Notes: generated by a model not told the origin, from the letters alone. A DNA stretch of 64,000 nt from Streptococcus mitis (GCA_001914195.1 MKYF01000017.1:62001-126000); one strand, 5' to 3'. Numbered from the stretch's first letter, positions 24,883 to 33,639 are shown. Program-made: numbers and translations.

Positions 24883-26097
24883 ATGCAGTATTCAGAAATT
24901 ATGATTCGCTACGGAGAGTTGTCAACCAAGGGTAAAAACCGTATGCGTTTCATCAATAAACTTCGCAATAATATTTCAGACGTTTTGTCTATCTATCCCC
25001 AAGTTAAGGTAACGGCAGATCGTGACCGCGCCCACGCTTACCTCAATGGAGCAGATTACACGGCAGTTGCAGAATCACTCAAACAAGTATTTGGGATTCA
25101 AAACTTTTCCCCTGTTTATAAGGTTGAAAAATCTGTAGAAGTTTTGAAGTCTGCTGTCCAAGAGATTATGCAGGACATCTACAAGGAAGGCATGACCTTT
25201 AAAATCTCTAGTAAACGTAGCGACCACAACTTTGAGTTGGATAGTCGTGAACTCAACCAAACCCTTGGAGGTGCTGTTTTCGAAGCCATTCCAAATGTGC
25301 AAGCTCAAATGAAAAATCCTGATATCAATCTTCAGGTGGAGATTCGTGAGGAAGCTGCTTATATTTCTTATGAAACCATTCGAGGGGCAGGTGGATTACC
25401 AGTGGGAACTTCTGGTAAGGGCATGCTCATGTTGTCAGGGGGAATCGATTCCCCTGTAGCTGGCTATCTAGCGCTTAAACGAGGGGTAGATATTGAGGCT
25501 GTTCATTTTGCAAGCCCACCTTACACCAGTCCTGGTGCTCTTAAAAAAGCCCAAGATTTGACTCGTAAATTGACCAAGTTTGGGGGTAATATCCAGTTTA
25601 TCGAAGTGCCTTTCACTGAGATTCAAGAGGAAATCAAGGCCAAGGCGCCAGAAGCCTACCTTATGACCTTGACGCGTCGTTTTATGATGCGGATTACCGA
25701 TCGTATTCGTGAGGTACGAAATGGTTTGGTTATCATCAATGGGGAAAGTCTTGGTCAAGTAGCTAGCCAGACCTTGGAAAGCATGCAGGCTATTAACGCT
25801 GTGACCAACACTCCCATCATCCGTCCAGTTGTGACAATGGATAAGTTGGAAATCATTGACATTGCTCAGGCAATCGATACCTTTAACATTTCAATCCAAC
25901 CGTTTGAAGACTGTTGTACGATTTTTGCACCAGATCGCCCAAAGACTAATCCTAAGATTAAGAATGCAGAGCAGTATGAAGCACGTATGGATGTTGAAGG
26001 TTTAGTTGAGCGAGCTGTGGTTGGAATCATGATTACTGAGATTACACCGCAGGCTGAAAAAGATGAAGTGGATGACTTGATTGATAATTTGCTCTAA
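24883..26097 (+). CDS. thiI: tRNA 4-thiouridine synthase ThiI
   Basis: 404 residues. N-terminal ferredoxin-like and THUMP domains (about 1-165) precede a PP-loop ATPase with LMLSGGIDSPVAGY near residue 184. It activates U8 of tRNAs for thiolation. The C-terminal rhodanese domain of E. coli ThiI is absent, as in other Firmicutes, so sulfur transfer must come directly from the cysteine desulfurase encoded just upstream. Confidence 0.96.
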   Translation: MQYSEIMIRYGELSTKGKNRMRFINKLRNNISDVLSIYPQVKVTADRDRAHAYLNGADYTAVAESLKQVFGIQNFSPVYKVEKSVEVLKSAVQEIMQDIYKEGMTFKISSKRSDHNFELDSRELNQTLGGAVFEAIPNVQAQMKNPDINLQVEIREEAAYISYETIRGAGGLPVGTSGKGMLMLSGGIDSPVAGYLALKRGVDIEAVHFASPPYTSPGALKKAQDLTRKLTKFGGNIQFIEVPFTEIQEEIKAKAPEAYLMTLTRRFMMRITDRIREVRNGLVIINGESLGQVASQTLESMQAINAVTNTPIIRPVVTMDKLEIIDIAQAIDTFNISIQPFEDCCTIFAPDRPKTNPKIKNAEQYEARMDVEGLVERAVVGIMITEITPQAEKDEVDDLIDNLL

Positions 26098-26131
26098 TCA
26101 GAAAATCCAGAAGAATATAGAAAAATAGATG

Positions 26132-26182
26132 AAAAAGTTAGTTTTTAATTCCAAAAGTGGAAGCAAAACTAACTTTTTTTCT
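26132..26182 (+). terminator. Terminator after thiI
   Basis: AAAAAGTTAGTTT (26132-26144) pairs with AAACTAACTTTTT (from 26166), followed by further T residues. Confidence 0.8.
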
Positions 26183-26190
26183 ATAATTGT

Positions 26191-26199
26191 GATATAATA
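26191..26199 (+). promoter_or_regulatory. Extended -10 promoter of esterase/ATP-grasp operon
   Basis: TGA-TATAAT (TATAAT at 26194-26199) just after the thiI terminator, giving the three following genes their own promoter. Confidence 0.65.
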
Positions 26200-26233
26200 A
26201 AATAAAATTTTGAATATAGAGAGTTTTCTGACA

Positions 26234-27058
26234 ATGAATCAATCCTACTTTTATTTAAAAATGAAAGAACACAAACTCAAGGTTCCTTATACAGGTAAGG
26301 AACGCCGTGTACGAGTTCTTCTTCCTAAAGATTATGAGAAAGACACGGATCGTTCCTATCCTGTTGTTTACTTTCATGACGGGCAAAATGTTTTTTATAG
26401 CAAGGAGTCTTTCATTGGTCATTCATGGAAGATTATCCCAGCTATTAAGCGTAATCCTGATATCAGTCGCATGATTGTCGTAGCCATTGACAATGATGGT
26501 ATGGGGCGGATGAATGAGTATGCGGCATGGAAGTTCCAAGAATCTCCTATCCCAGGGCAGCAGTTTGGCGGTAAGGGTGTGGAGTATGCCGAGTTTGTCA
26601 TGGAGGTGGTCAAGCCTTTTATCGATGAAACTTATCGTACAAAAGCAGACCGCCAGCATACAGCCATGATTGGTTCCTCACTAGGAGGCAATATTACCCA
26701 GTTTATCGGTTTGGAATACCAAGACCAAATTGGTTGCTTGGGCGTCTTTTCATCTGCTAACTGGCTCCATCAAGAAGCCTTTAATCGCTATATTGAACGC
26801 AAGAAACTATCGCCTGACCAGCGTATCTTTATCTATGTGGGAACGGAAGAAGCAGATGATACGGACAAGACCCTGATGGCTGGTAATATTAAACAAGCCT
26901 ATATCGACTCATCGCTTCGCTATTACCATGATTTGATAGCAGGTGGGGTACACTTAGATAATCTTGTCTTGAAAGTTCAGTCTGGTGCCATCCATAGTGA
27001 AATCCCTTGGTCGGAGAATTTACCAGACTGTCTGAGATTTTTTGCAGAGAAATGGTAA
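26234..27058 (+). CDS. Alpha/beta-hydrolase esterase (esterase D/PF00756 type)
   Basis: 274 residues from the ATG at 26234; a TTG at 26210 would add 8 residues and has no better ribosome-binding site. N terminus KVPYTGKERRVRVLLPKDYE and VVYFHDGQNVFY are typical of the putative-esterase family. The nucleophile elbow GSSLGG puts Ser at residue 149; the likely catalytic His is in GAIHSEIPW near residue 257. No signal peptide, so cytoplasmic. First of three genes ending with an ATP-grasp enzyme; substrate unknown. Confidence 0.85.
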   Translation: MNQSYFYLKMKEHKLKVPYTGKERRVRVLLPKDYEKDTDRSYPVVYFHDGQNVFYSKESFIGHSWKIIPAIKRNPDISRMIVVAIDNDGMGRMNEYAAWKFQESPIPGQQFGGKGVEYAEFVMEVVKPFIDETYRTKADRQHTAMIGSSLGGNITQFIGLEYQDQIGCLGVFSSANWLHQEAFNRYIERKKLSPDQRIFIYVGTEEADDTDKTLMAGNIKQAYIDSSLRYYHDLIAGGVHLDNLVLKVQSGAIHSEIPWSENLPDCLRFFAEKW

Positions 27059-27078
27059 GTTAGTAAAGGAGAAAGCCA

Positions 27079-27819
27079 ATGCATATTGAAAACCTTAGCC
27101 ACTGGAGTGGAAATCTTAATCGTGAAATGTACCTTAATCGTTATGGACATGCTGGGATTCCAGTTGTGGTCTTTGCTTCATCAGGTGGTAGTCACAACGA
27201 ATACTATGATTTTGGCATGATTGATGCCTGTGCTTCCTTTATCGAGGAAGGCCGTGTCCAGTTCTTTACCCTGTCCAGTGTAGATAGTGAGAGCTGGTTG
27301 GCCACTTGGAAAAATGGTCACGACCAAGCGGAGATGCATCGTGCCTATGAGCGCTATGTGATTGAGGAGGCCATTCCTTTTATCAAGCACAAGACAGGTT
27401 GGTTTGATGGAATGATGACGACAGGTTGCTCAATGGGCGCCTACCATGCACTCAATTTCTTCCTTCAGCATCCAGATGTCTTTACCAAGGTGATAGCTCT
27501 CAGTGGCGTTTACGACGCACGTTTCTTTGTCGGCGATTACTACAATGACGATGCTATTTACCAAAACTCGCCAGTAGATTATATCTGGAACCAGAACGAC
27601 GGCTGGTTTATTGACCGTTATCGTCAGGCAGAGATTGTGCTGTGTACGGGTCTTGGTGCTTGGGAACAAGACGGTCTACCATCTTTCTACAAGCTCAAAG
27701 AAGCCTTTGACCAGAAACAAATTCCAGCCTGGTTTGCTGAATGGGGACACGATGTCGCCCACGACTGGGAATGGTGGCGCAAACAAATGCCTTATTTCCT
27801 TGGAAATCTCTATTTATAA
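27079..27819 (+). CDS. Second alpha/beta-hydrolase esterase
   Basis: 246 residues, same broad fold as the preceding gene but divergent. The nucleophile elbow GCSMGA puts Ser at residue 118; GHDVAHDWEWW near the C terminus supplies the catalytic His. No signal peptide. The start follows AAAGGAGAAAGCC. It begins 20 bases after the first esterase and ends 12 bases before the ATP-grasp gene. Having two different esterases in tandem suggests two ester substrates or a heteromeric enzyme; both are inference. Confidence 0.83.
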   Translation: MHIENLSHWSGNLNREMYLNRYGHAGIPVVVFASSGGSHNEYYDFGMIDACASFIEEGRVQFFTLSSVDSESWLATWKNGHDQAEMHRAYERYVIEEAIPFIKHKTGWFDGMMTTGCSMGAYHALNFFLQHPDVFTKVIALSGVYDARFFVGDYYNDDAIYQNSPVDYIWNQNDGWFIDRYRQAEIVLCTGLGAWEQDGLPSFYKLKEAFDQKQIPAWFAEWGHDVAHDWEWWRKQMPYFLGNLYL

Positions 27820-27831
27820 AAGGAGTTACCT

Positions 27832-28998
27832 ATGAATTACCTTGTTATTTCTCCCTACTATCCACAAAACTTTCAACAGTTTACCATTGAACTAACTAAT
27901 AAAGGCATCACAGTCTTGGGGATTGGCCAAGAACCATACGAGCAATTGGATGAACCTTTACGCAATAGCCTGACCGAGTATTTTCGTGTAGATAACCTCG
28001 AGAACATAGATGAAGTCAAGAGAGCAGTTGCTTTCCTTTTCTATAAACATGGTCCAATTGATCGCATCGAATCCCACAATGAATATTGGCTAGAGTTGGA
28101 CGCAAGTCTTCGTGAGCAATTCAATGTTTTTGGTGCCAAACCAGAGGATCTCAAAAAGACGAAATTTAAGTCTGAAATGAAGAAGCTTTTCAAAAAAGCA
28201 GGTGTCCCTGTGGTCCCTGGAGCTGTTATCAAGACGGAAGCAGATGTTGATCAAGCAGTGAACGAAATCGGCCTTCCAATGATTGCCAAACCTGATAATG
28301 GAGTGGGAGCAGCCGCCACCTTTAAGCTTGAGACAGAGGACGATATCAATCACTTCAAGGATGAGTGGGATCATTCAACTATTTATTTCTTTGAGAAATT
28401 TGTCTCTTCCAGCGAAATCTGTACCTTTGATGGTCTAGTGGACAAGGATGGAAAGATTGTTTTTTCAACAACTTTTGACTACGCCTATACACCGCTTGAT
28501 CTCATGATTTACAAGATGGACAATTCTTATTACGTTCTCAAGGATATGGATCCTAAATTACGTAAATATGGTGAGGCAATTGTCAAGGAATTTGGCATGA
28601 AAGAACGGTTCTTTCATATTGAGTTTTTCCGTGAAGGGGATGATTACATCGCCATTGAGTACAATAACCGCCCTGCAGGTGGTTTCACTATTGATGTTTA
28701 TAACTTTGCTCACTCCTTGGATCTTTATCGTGGATATGCTGCTATTGTAGCAGGAGAAGAGTTCCCAGCGTCAGAGTTTGAAGCTCAGTATTGTTTGGCT
28801 ACATCACGTCGTGCAAATGCTCACTATGTCTATTCTGAGGAGGACTTGCTTGCCAAATATAGCCAGCAGTTCAAGGTTAAAAAAATCATGCCAGCGGCCT
28901 TCGCAGAACTTCAAGGGGATTACCTTTATATGCTGACAACTCCGAGTCGACAAGAAATGGAGCAGATGATTGCAGATTTCGGACAACGTCAAGCTTAA
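27832..28998 (+). CDS. ATP-grasp ligase of unknown substrate
   Basis: 388 residues. A pre-ATP-grasp domain (residues 1-100) begins MNYLVISPYYPQNF; the ATP-grasp fold follows with KTKFKSEMKKLFKKAGVPV near 107-125, the glycine-rich ATP loop MIAKPDNGVGAAATF near 150, and the metal ligands in YIAIEYNNRPAGG near 277. Such enzymes join a carboxylate to an amine or other nucleophile through an acyl-phosphate. It resembles the carbamoyl-phosphate-synthase-like and dipeptide-ligase groups. Its product may be processed by the two esterases upstream. Confidence 0.85.
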   Translation: MNYLVISPYYPQNFQQFTIELTNKGITVLGIGQEPYEQLDEPLRNSLTEYFRVDNLENIDEVKRAVAFLFYKHGPIDRIESHNEYWLELDASLREQFNVFGAKPEDLKKTKFKSEMKKLFKKAGVPVVPGAVIKTEADVDQAVNEIGLPMIAKPDNGVGAAATFKLETEDDINHFKDEWDHSTIYFFEKFVSSSEICTFDGLVDKDGKIVFSTTFDYAYTPLDLMIYKMDNSYYVLKDMDPKLRKYGEAIVKEFGMKERFFHIEFFREGDDYIAIEYNNRPAGGFTIDVYNFAHSLDLYRGYAAIVAGEEFPASEFEAQYCLATSRRANAHYVYSEEDLLAKYSQQFKVKKIMPAAFAELQGDYLYMLTTPSRQEMEQMIADFGQRQA

Positions 28999-29006
28999 GG
29001 GACTAT

Positions 29007-29046
29007 AGGATTAAGGAAAATGTCTTTCTTAATCCTTTTGTTTTTT
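29007..29046 (+). terminator. Terminator after ATP-grasp gene
   Basis: AGGATTAAG (29007-29015) pairs with CTTAATCCT (29028-29036), followed by TTTGTTTTTT. Confidence 0.85.
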
Positions 29047-29129
29047 ATGAGAAACACAGCAGATTGAAACAAGAGTAGGACAAAAGAGCCTCGTAAAAGA
29101 GTCTGTGATAAAAGTCTAACCTTAAATAT

Positions 29130-29187
29130 AAAAAGCGAACAAAACAAGTTATCTGACACTCAGAATTCTGTCTTGTTCGCTTTTTTG
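29130..29187. terminator. Second terminator-like hairpin next to IS debris
   Basis: AGCGAACAA (29134-29142) and TTGTTCGCT (29173-29181) form a perfect stem with A-rich and T-rich flanks, so it could act in both directions. Confidence 0.65.
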
Positions 29188-29210
29188 TCTAATCTATCGA
29201 TTTTTAAAAT

Positions 29211-29778
29211 TTATAATAAAGAATTCCTGAAATCAAAATCTTTTTGTCCCAGACTCTTTTTGAGGTGCTTTTTGATATGAGCCCATGTTTTCTCAATAGG
29301 ATTGTACTCAGGTGAGTAGGGAGGAAGAAGAAATAAAGCTACTTTTTCTGGGGCTTGTTCATAGTAGATATGATTCTTTTTTTCGAGTGTAGCCCATAGC
29401 TTTGGGAGCATAGTGGATAGTATAGTAGATTGAAATAAGATGTGAACAAAGTGATTGAGAAAGTCAATTTTTTCTAGAAATGTTTCAGCAACCGTAATGT
29501 ACTACTCTAGATTCAATACGCTATAGTTGGATGACAGCCAAATTCAGAAGCTATTTCAGTCAAATAAGCGTCTGGATTATCAGTAAGATAGTTTTTAAGT
29601 CTATCTCTATCAACTTTTCTTGGTTTTGTTCCTTTTACTTGATGGTTTAGATCACCTATTTTCTCTTTTAGATAATGGGATTACGTGAGATTTGGAAAAC
29701 GTGTGATGCTTCTGTTATACTACCTGTTCGCTTACAATAGGCAAGAACTTTTTTACGTAAATCTATTGAATATGGCAT
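29211..29778 (-). pseudogene. IS630-family transposase remnant
   Basis: On the minus strand the N-terminal third is readable from the ATG at 29778 (MPYSIDLRKKVLAYCKRTGS, then a helix-turn-helix) with frame breaks, continuing to SEFGCHPT near 29530. The C-terminal part is open at 29211-29411, with FLLPPYSPEYNPIEKTWAH containing the last catalytic acid of the DDE domain. The middle, with the first two catalytic acids, is missing and replaced by about 110 unrelated bases. The element is therefore inactive. Family by motif: IS630 (IS630-Spn1-like). Confidence 0.8.
29415..29528. repeat. Unidentified insert inside IS630 remnant (possible RUP/MITE)
   Basis: About 110 non-coding bases between the two transposase fragments, starting AGTATAGTAGATTGAAATAA near 29419 and ending CTACTCTAGATTCAATACG near 29522. 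A related piece, CAGCAGATTGAAACAAG, lies at 29060-29076. Size and location would fit the RUP repeat, thought to use IS630-Spn1 transposase, but the RUP consensus could not be verified from memory. Confidence 0.35.
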
Positions 29779-29998
29779 AAGATGACTGCACCACATTGTG
29801 TACTATCTTTAGTTCATTTTGTCATATCTCTGTCGAAATAGGTTACTAATATTAATGTACGGGCTCTATGTATGTCAAAAATAAGTTCAGTTATTGAATA
29901 GATTTTACTAAACGAGATAGAAGGATAATTTGAGTCTTTTATGCAATCTCCATATAGGATTCATTATGACAGATACCTTAGATTCTTTTTATTGAAGA

Positions 29999-30013
29999 AA
30001 TTTTCTGAAAATT
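29999..30013 (+). promoter_or_regulatory. CodY box upstream of ilvE
   Basis: AATTTTCTGAAAATT matches the 15-base CodY consensus AATTTTCWGAAAATT at all positions. It ends 11 bases before the -35 of ilvE. CodY represses branched-chain amino-acid genes when isoleucine/leucine/valine (and in some species GTP) are plentiful. Confidence 0.9.
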
Positions 30014-30024
30014 ACAAAATATAC

Positions 30025-30052
30025 TTGCTATTTTAGAAAAAAAGTGTAGAAT
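30025..30052 (+). promoter_or_regulatory. Promoter of ilvE
   Basis: -35 TTGCTA (30025-30030), 16-base spacer, -10 TAGAAT (30047-30052). The ribosome-binding site AAGGAGTGG follows at 30076-30084. Confidence 0.65.
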
Positions 30053-30086
30053 ATAAGAAATAGGTGTTTAGAATAAGGAGTGGAAT

Positions 30087-31109
30087 ATGACAGTAACGAT
30101 TGATTGGGAGAACCTTGGTTTCTCCTATATGAAATTACCTTATCGCTATATTGCTCATTTTAAAAATGGACAATGGAATCAAGGAGAACTTACAGAAGAT
30201 GCAACCTTGCATATTTCAGAGTCTTCTCCAAGTCTTCACTATGGTCAACAAGCCTTTGAAGGTTTGAAAGCTTACCGTACTAAGGATGGTAGTGTTCAAC
30301 TTTTCCGTCCTGACGAAAATGCTAAACGTCTGCAACGTACTTGTGATCGTCTCTTGATGCCACAAGTTCCGACAGACATGTTTGTAGAAGCTTGTAAGGC
30401 AGTTGTCCGCGCTAATGAGGAATACGTACCACCATATGGAACAGGTGGAACCCTTTATCTTCGTCCTCTTTTGATTGGAGTAGGAGATATTATCGGGGTT
30501 AAACCAGCAGAGGAATACATTTTCACCATCTTTGCTATGCCAGTTGGAAATTACTTTAAGGGTGGATTGGTTCCAACCAACTTCTTAATTCAGGATGAAT
30601 ACGACCGTGCCGCTCCAAATGGTACAGGTGCGGCTAAGGTTGGTGGGAACTATGCTGCCAGTCTCTTGCCAGGGAAATTGGCGAAATCACGTCATTTCTC
30701 AGATGTTATCTATCTAGACCCATCAACTCATACAAAGATTGAAGAAGTCGGTTCAGCTAACTTCTTTGGAATTACAGCTGACAATGAGTTTGTAACACCA
30801 TTGAGTCCATCTATCTTGCCATCTATTACTAAGTATTCTTTACTTTATTTGGCAGAACACCGCTTGGGCTTGACTCCTATTGAGGGTGATGTTCCAATTG
30901 ATAAGCTTGATCGTTTTGTAGAGGCAGGTGCTTGTGGTACAGCAGCAGTTATTTCGCCAATTGGTGGAATTCAGCACGGTGATGATTTCCATGTATTCTA
31001 TAGTGAAACAGAAGTTGGTCCTGTGACTCGTAAACTATATGATGAATTGACAGGTATTCAGTTTGGCGATATTGAAGCGCCAGAAGGTTGGATTGTAAAA
31101 GTAGATTAA
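30087..31109 (+). CDS. ilvE: Branched-chain amino-acid aminotransferase
   Basis: PLP class IV (fold type IV) transaminase, 340 residues, final step of Ile/Leu/Val synthesis or first step of their breakdown. The PLP lysine is in GTGAAKVGGNYAAS near residue 197, GQQAFEGLKAYR near residue 53 is the conserved substrate-side loop, and EVGSANFFGI near 238 carries the conserved Glu. Regulated by the CodY box upstream. An oligopeptide-binding lipoprotein follows 22 bases later; both fit amino-acid supply. Confidence 0.96.
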   Translation: MTVTIDWENLGFSYMKLPYRYIAHFKNGQWNQGELTEDATLHISESSPSLHYGQQAFEGLKAYRTKDGSVQLFRPDENAKRLQRTCDRLLMPQVPTDMFVEACKAVVRANEEYVPPYGTGGTLYLRPLLIGVGDIIGVKPAEEYIFTIFAMPVGNYFKGGLVPTNFLIQDEYDRAAPNGTGAAKVGGNYAASLLPGKLAKSRHFSDVIYLDPSTHTKIEEVGSANFFGITADNEFVTPLSPSILPSITKYSLLYLAEHRLGLTPIEGDVPIDKLDRFVEAGACGTAAVISPIGGIQHGDDFHVFYSETEVGPVTRKLYDELTGIQFGDIEAPEGWIVKVD

Positions 31110-31131
31110 AATAAACAAAAGGAGATTTTTG

Positions 31132-33099
31132 ATGAAATCGAAAAAGTGGCTCTTAACAGCAGGAGTGGTCCTGAGCACAACAGCTCTTTTAGTGGCTTGT
31201 GGAAAAGCTGATAAAGAAGCAGATGCACCGACAACATTTTCATATGTCTATGCAGTAGATCCAGCATCTTTGGACTATAGTATAGCGACTCGTACATCTA
31301 CAACAGATGTCATCGGGAACGTGGTTGATGGCTTGATGGAAAACGACCAATACGGAAATGTTATTCCTTCCTTGGCTGAAGATTGGTCTGTGTCAAAAGA
31401 TGGGTTGACTTATACCTACAAACTTCGTAAAGGAGTTAAATGGTACACTTCTGAAGGTGAAGAATATGCAGAAGTAACAGCCCATGACTTTGTAACAGGA
31501 TTGAAACATGTAGCTGACGGTAAGTCAGACGGTGTCTCGCTCATCCAAAATTCAATTAAGGGCTTGGATGCCTACATGACTGGTGAGACCAATGATTTCT
31601 CTACAGTTGGTGTTAAGGCCTTGGACGATTATACAGTTGAATATACCCTAAACAAACCAGAAAGTTTCTGGAATTCTAAAGTTACAACAGCGACGATGTT
31701 GCCTGTAAATGAAGAGTTTTTGAAGGCATCAGGTAAAGATTATGGAGCAGTTACTCCAGCAGGGATTCTTTACAATGGTCCTTATATCTTGAAGACCTTG
31801 ACTTCTAAATCGTTGATCGAATACGAGAAAAATCCAAATTACTGGGATAAAGAAAAGGTAAAAATCGAGAAGATCAAATTGACCTACTACGATGGTTCAG
31901 ATCAGGAATCCTTGATTCGTAGCTTCTCTTCAGGTGCCTATACGACAGCCCGTCTCTTCCCAAGTAGCTCAAACTTTGCTTCAACTTTGAAACAATATGG
32001 AGATAAAATCACTTATAGCCCACAGGACTCAAGTAGTTATTACTTCACCTTTAACGTAAATCGTCAGTCATACAATAAAACTGCGAAAACAAGTGAAGAG
32101 CAAAAGACTTCTACAAAAGAAGCTATGCTTAATAAGGACTTCCGTCAGGCTATCAACTTTGCCTTTAACCGCCATTCTTATGCTGCTCAGTTAAATGGTG
32201 AAGATGGGGCGGACAAGATTATTCGTAACAGCCTCGTTCCTGACAACTTTGTGCAAGCAGGTGGTAAGAACTTTGGTCACATCGCTCAAGCTGAGTTAGT
32301 GAACTATGGTGACCAATGGAAAGGTGTTGAGCTAGTTGATGGTAAGGATTCTATCTACAACCCTGACAAGGCTAAAGCAGCATTTGAAAAAGCTAAGAAA
32401 GACTTGGAATCTAAAGGGGTAACTTTCCCAATTCACTTGGATGTCCCAGTTGAACAAACAGATACCATCGCCGTTCAACAAAGTAACTCTTTCAAACAGT
32501 CAATCGAATCAACTCTTGGTGCTGAAAATGTTGTTATCGACGTTCTTCAAATGACAGATAATGAAAAGGAAACAATCACTTCACAAGCGCGTGTTCCTTC
32601 TCAAAAAGACTATGATTTGAACAGTACAGGATGGGCTCCAAGTTATCAAGACCCAGCATCTTACTTGAATATCATGGATCCTAAATCAGGTTCTGCTATG
32701 AAACACCTTGGTATTACTAAAGGGAAAGATAAGGATGTTGTAGCTAAACTTGGTTTGGACCAGTATAAGAAATTATTGGATGATGCCGATTCAGAAACTA
32801 CAAATCTTGAAGAGCGCTATGAAAAATACGCCAAGGCTCAAGCTTGGTTGACAGATAGTTCATTATTGATGCCAACAGCCTCATCTGGTGGTTCTCCAGT
32901 TGTAAGTAATGTCGTGCCATTCTCAAAACCATACTCACAAGTTGGTATTAAAGGTGACCCATATATCTTTAAAGGAATGAAATTGCAAAAAGATATCGTT
33001 ACAACAAAAGAATATGAAGAAGCACTGAAAAAATGGCAAAAAGAAAAATTGGAATCAAATGGTAAGTACCAAAAAGAACTAGAAAAACATATTAAATAA
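31132..33099 (+). CDS. Oligopeptide-binding lipoprotein (AmiA/AliA/AliB type)
   Basis: 655-residue SBP family 5 lipoprotein. The signal MKSKKWLLTAGVVLSTTALL is followed by VAC with the lipidated cysteine near residue 23; the binding domain follows, with LAEDWSVSKDGLTYTYKLRKGVKW typical of the family split around residue 90. No permease or ATPase genes are nearby, as for pneumococcal AliA and AliB, which share the AmiCDEF transporter. A TTG at 31129 is in frame but inside the spacer after AAAGGAG, so ATG 31132 is used. It is Ali-like, but which paralogue cannot be assigned with certainty. Confidence 0.9.
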   Translation: MKSKKWLLTAGVVLSTTALLVACGKADKEADAPTTFSYVYAVDPASLDYSIATRTSTTDVIGNVVDGLMENDQYGNVIPSLAEDWSVSKDGLTYTYKLRKGVKWYTSEGEEYAEVTAHDFVTGLKHVADGKSDGVSLIQNSIKGLDAYMTGETNDFSTVGVKALDDYTVEYTLNKPESFWNSKVTTATMLPVNEEFLKASGKDYGAVTPAGILYNGPYILKTLTSKSLIEYEKNPNYWDKEKVKIEKIKLTYYDGSDQESLIRSFSSGAYTTARLFPSSSNFASTLKQYGDKITYSPQDSSSYYFTFNVNRQSYNKTAKTSEEQKTSTKEAMLNKDFRQAINFAFNRHSYAAQLNGEDGADKIIRNSLVPDNFVQAGGKNFGHIAQAELVNYGDQWKGVELVDGKDSIYNPDKAKAAFEKAKKDLESKGVTFPIHLDVPVEQTDTIAVQQSNSFKQSIESTLGAENVVIDVLQMTDNEKETITSQARVPSQKDYDLNSTGWAPSYQDPASYLNIMDPKSGSAMKHLGITKGKDKDVVAKLGLDQYKKLLDDADSETTNLEERYEKYAKAQAWLTDSSLLMPTASSGGSPVVSNVVPFSKPYSQVGIKGDPYIFKGMKLQKDIVTTKEYEEALKKWQKEKLESNGKYQKELEKHIK

Positions 33100-33104
33100 A
33101 GCAG

Positions 33105-33144
33105 AAAACTCTATATCAGACTTGGAATGATATAGAGTTTTTTC
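33105..33144 (+). terminator. Terminator after Ali-type gene
   Basis: AAAACTCTATATCA (33105-33118) pairs with TGATATAGAGTTTT (33128-33141), followed by T residues; a 14-base perfect stem. Confidence 0.9.
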
Positions 33145-33197
33145 TTGCTAGTTTTGGGATTTTCTTGTAAAATAGAAAAAGTGAAGAGAGGTATGAA

Positions 33198-33428
33198 ATG
33201 AGTAAGAAAGATAAAAAAATCGAAATTCAAGTAGCAGATGCCAAAGTTAATGTGGGAAAAGATAGTTTTGAAGGCTATACCTTGACCATTGGTAAAAAAG
33301 TTATCGGAGAAATTGCCGAATTAGATGGACAATTTGCCATCATAAAGAATGGGAATGTCGATAGTTTTTATAAAAAATTGGAAAAAGCTGTGGAAATTTT
33401 GATTGAAAATTATAATTTAGCAAAATAA
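33198..33428 (+). CDS. DUF2969 small protein
   Basis: 76-residue basic soluble protein: MSKKDKKIEIQVADAKVNVG, a beta-rich middle (TLTIGKKVIGEIAELDGQFAI) and a helical end (KKLEKAVEILIENYNLAK). Matches DUF2969, a family of lactobacilli and streptococci with no known role. Its own weak promoter (TAAAAT near 33170) and an AGAGAGG site precede it. Single gene between a terminator and the tRNA promoter. Confidence 0.8.
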   Translation: MSKKDKKIEIQVADAKVNVGKDSFEGYTLTIGKKVIGEIAELDGQFAIIKNGNVDSFYKKLEKAVEILIENYNLAK

Positions 33429-33431
33429 GTC

Positions 33432-33460
33432 TTGTTTTTTTGAAATTTTCATGATATAAT
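33432..33460 (+). promoter_or_regulatory. tRNA operon promoter
   Basis: -35 TTGTTT (33432-33437), 17-base spacer, TGA-extended -10 TATAAT (33455-33460), placing the start about 10 bases before tRNA-Tyr. Confidence 0.7.
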
Positions 33461-33477
33461 AGTCCATGTTGATTGTA

Positions 33478-33558
33478 GGAGAGATAGCGAAGAGGCTAAA
33501 CGCGGCGGACTGTAAATCCGCTCCTTCGGGTTCGGGGGTTCGAATCCCTCTCTCTCCA
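33478..33558 (+). tRNA. tRNA-Tyr (anticodon GTA)
   Basis: 81-base class II tRNA. Acceptor GGAGAGA (33478-33484) pairs with TCTCTCC (33551-33557), discriminator A. Anticodon loop CTGTAAA has GTA; the long variable arm is present (CCGCTCCTTCGGG) and the T loop GTTCGAATC is intact. CCA is not encoded. Confidence 0.97.
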
Positions 33559-33567
33559 TTTCATCAA

Positions 33568-33639
33568 TGGGGTATAGCCAAGCGGTAAGGCAAGGGACTT
33601 TGACTCCCTCATGCGTTGGTTCGAATCCAGCTACCCCAG
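33568..33639 (+). tRNA. tRNA-Gln (anticodon TTG)
   Basis: 72-base tRNA. Acceptor TGGGGTA (33568-33574) pairs with TACCCCA (33632-33638), discriminator G. Anticodon loop CTTTGAC has TTG; T loop GTTCGAATC is intact. CCA is not encoded. Co-transcribed with tRNA-Tyr, 9 bases upstream. Confidence 0.97.

Larger units (their letters stand above)
29779..30086. other. Non-coding upstream region of ilvE
   Basis: About 300 AT-rich bases between the IS630 remnant and ilvE with no ORF that has a ribosome-binding site. The distal 200 bases may be the outer end of the IS; the proximal 90 hold the CodY box and the ilvE promoter. Confidence 0.5.
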
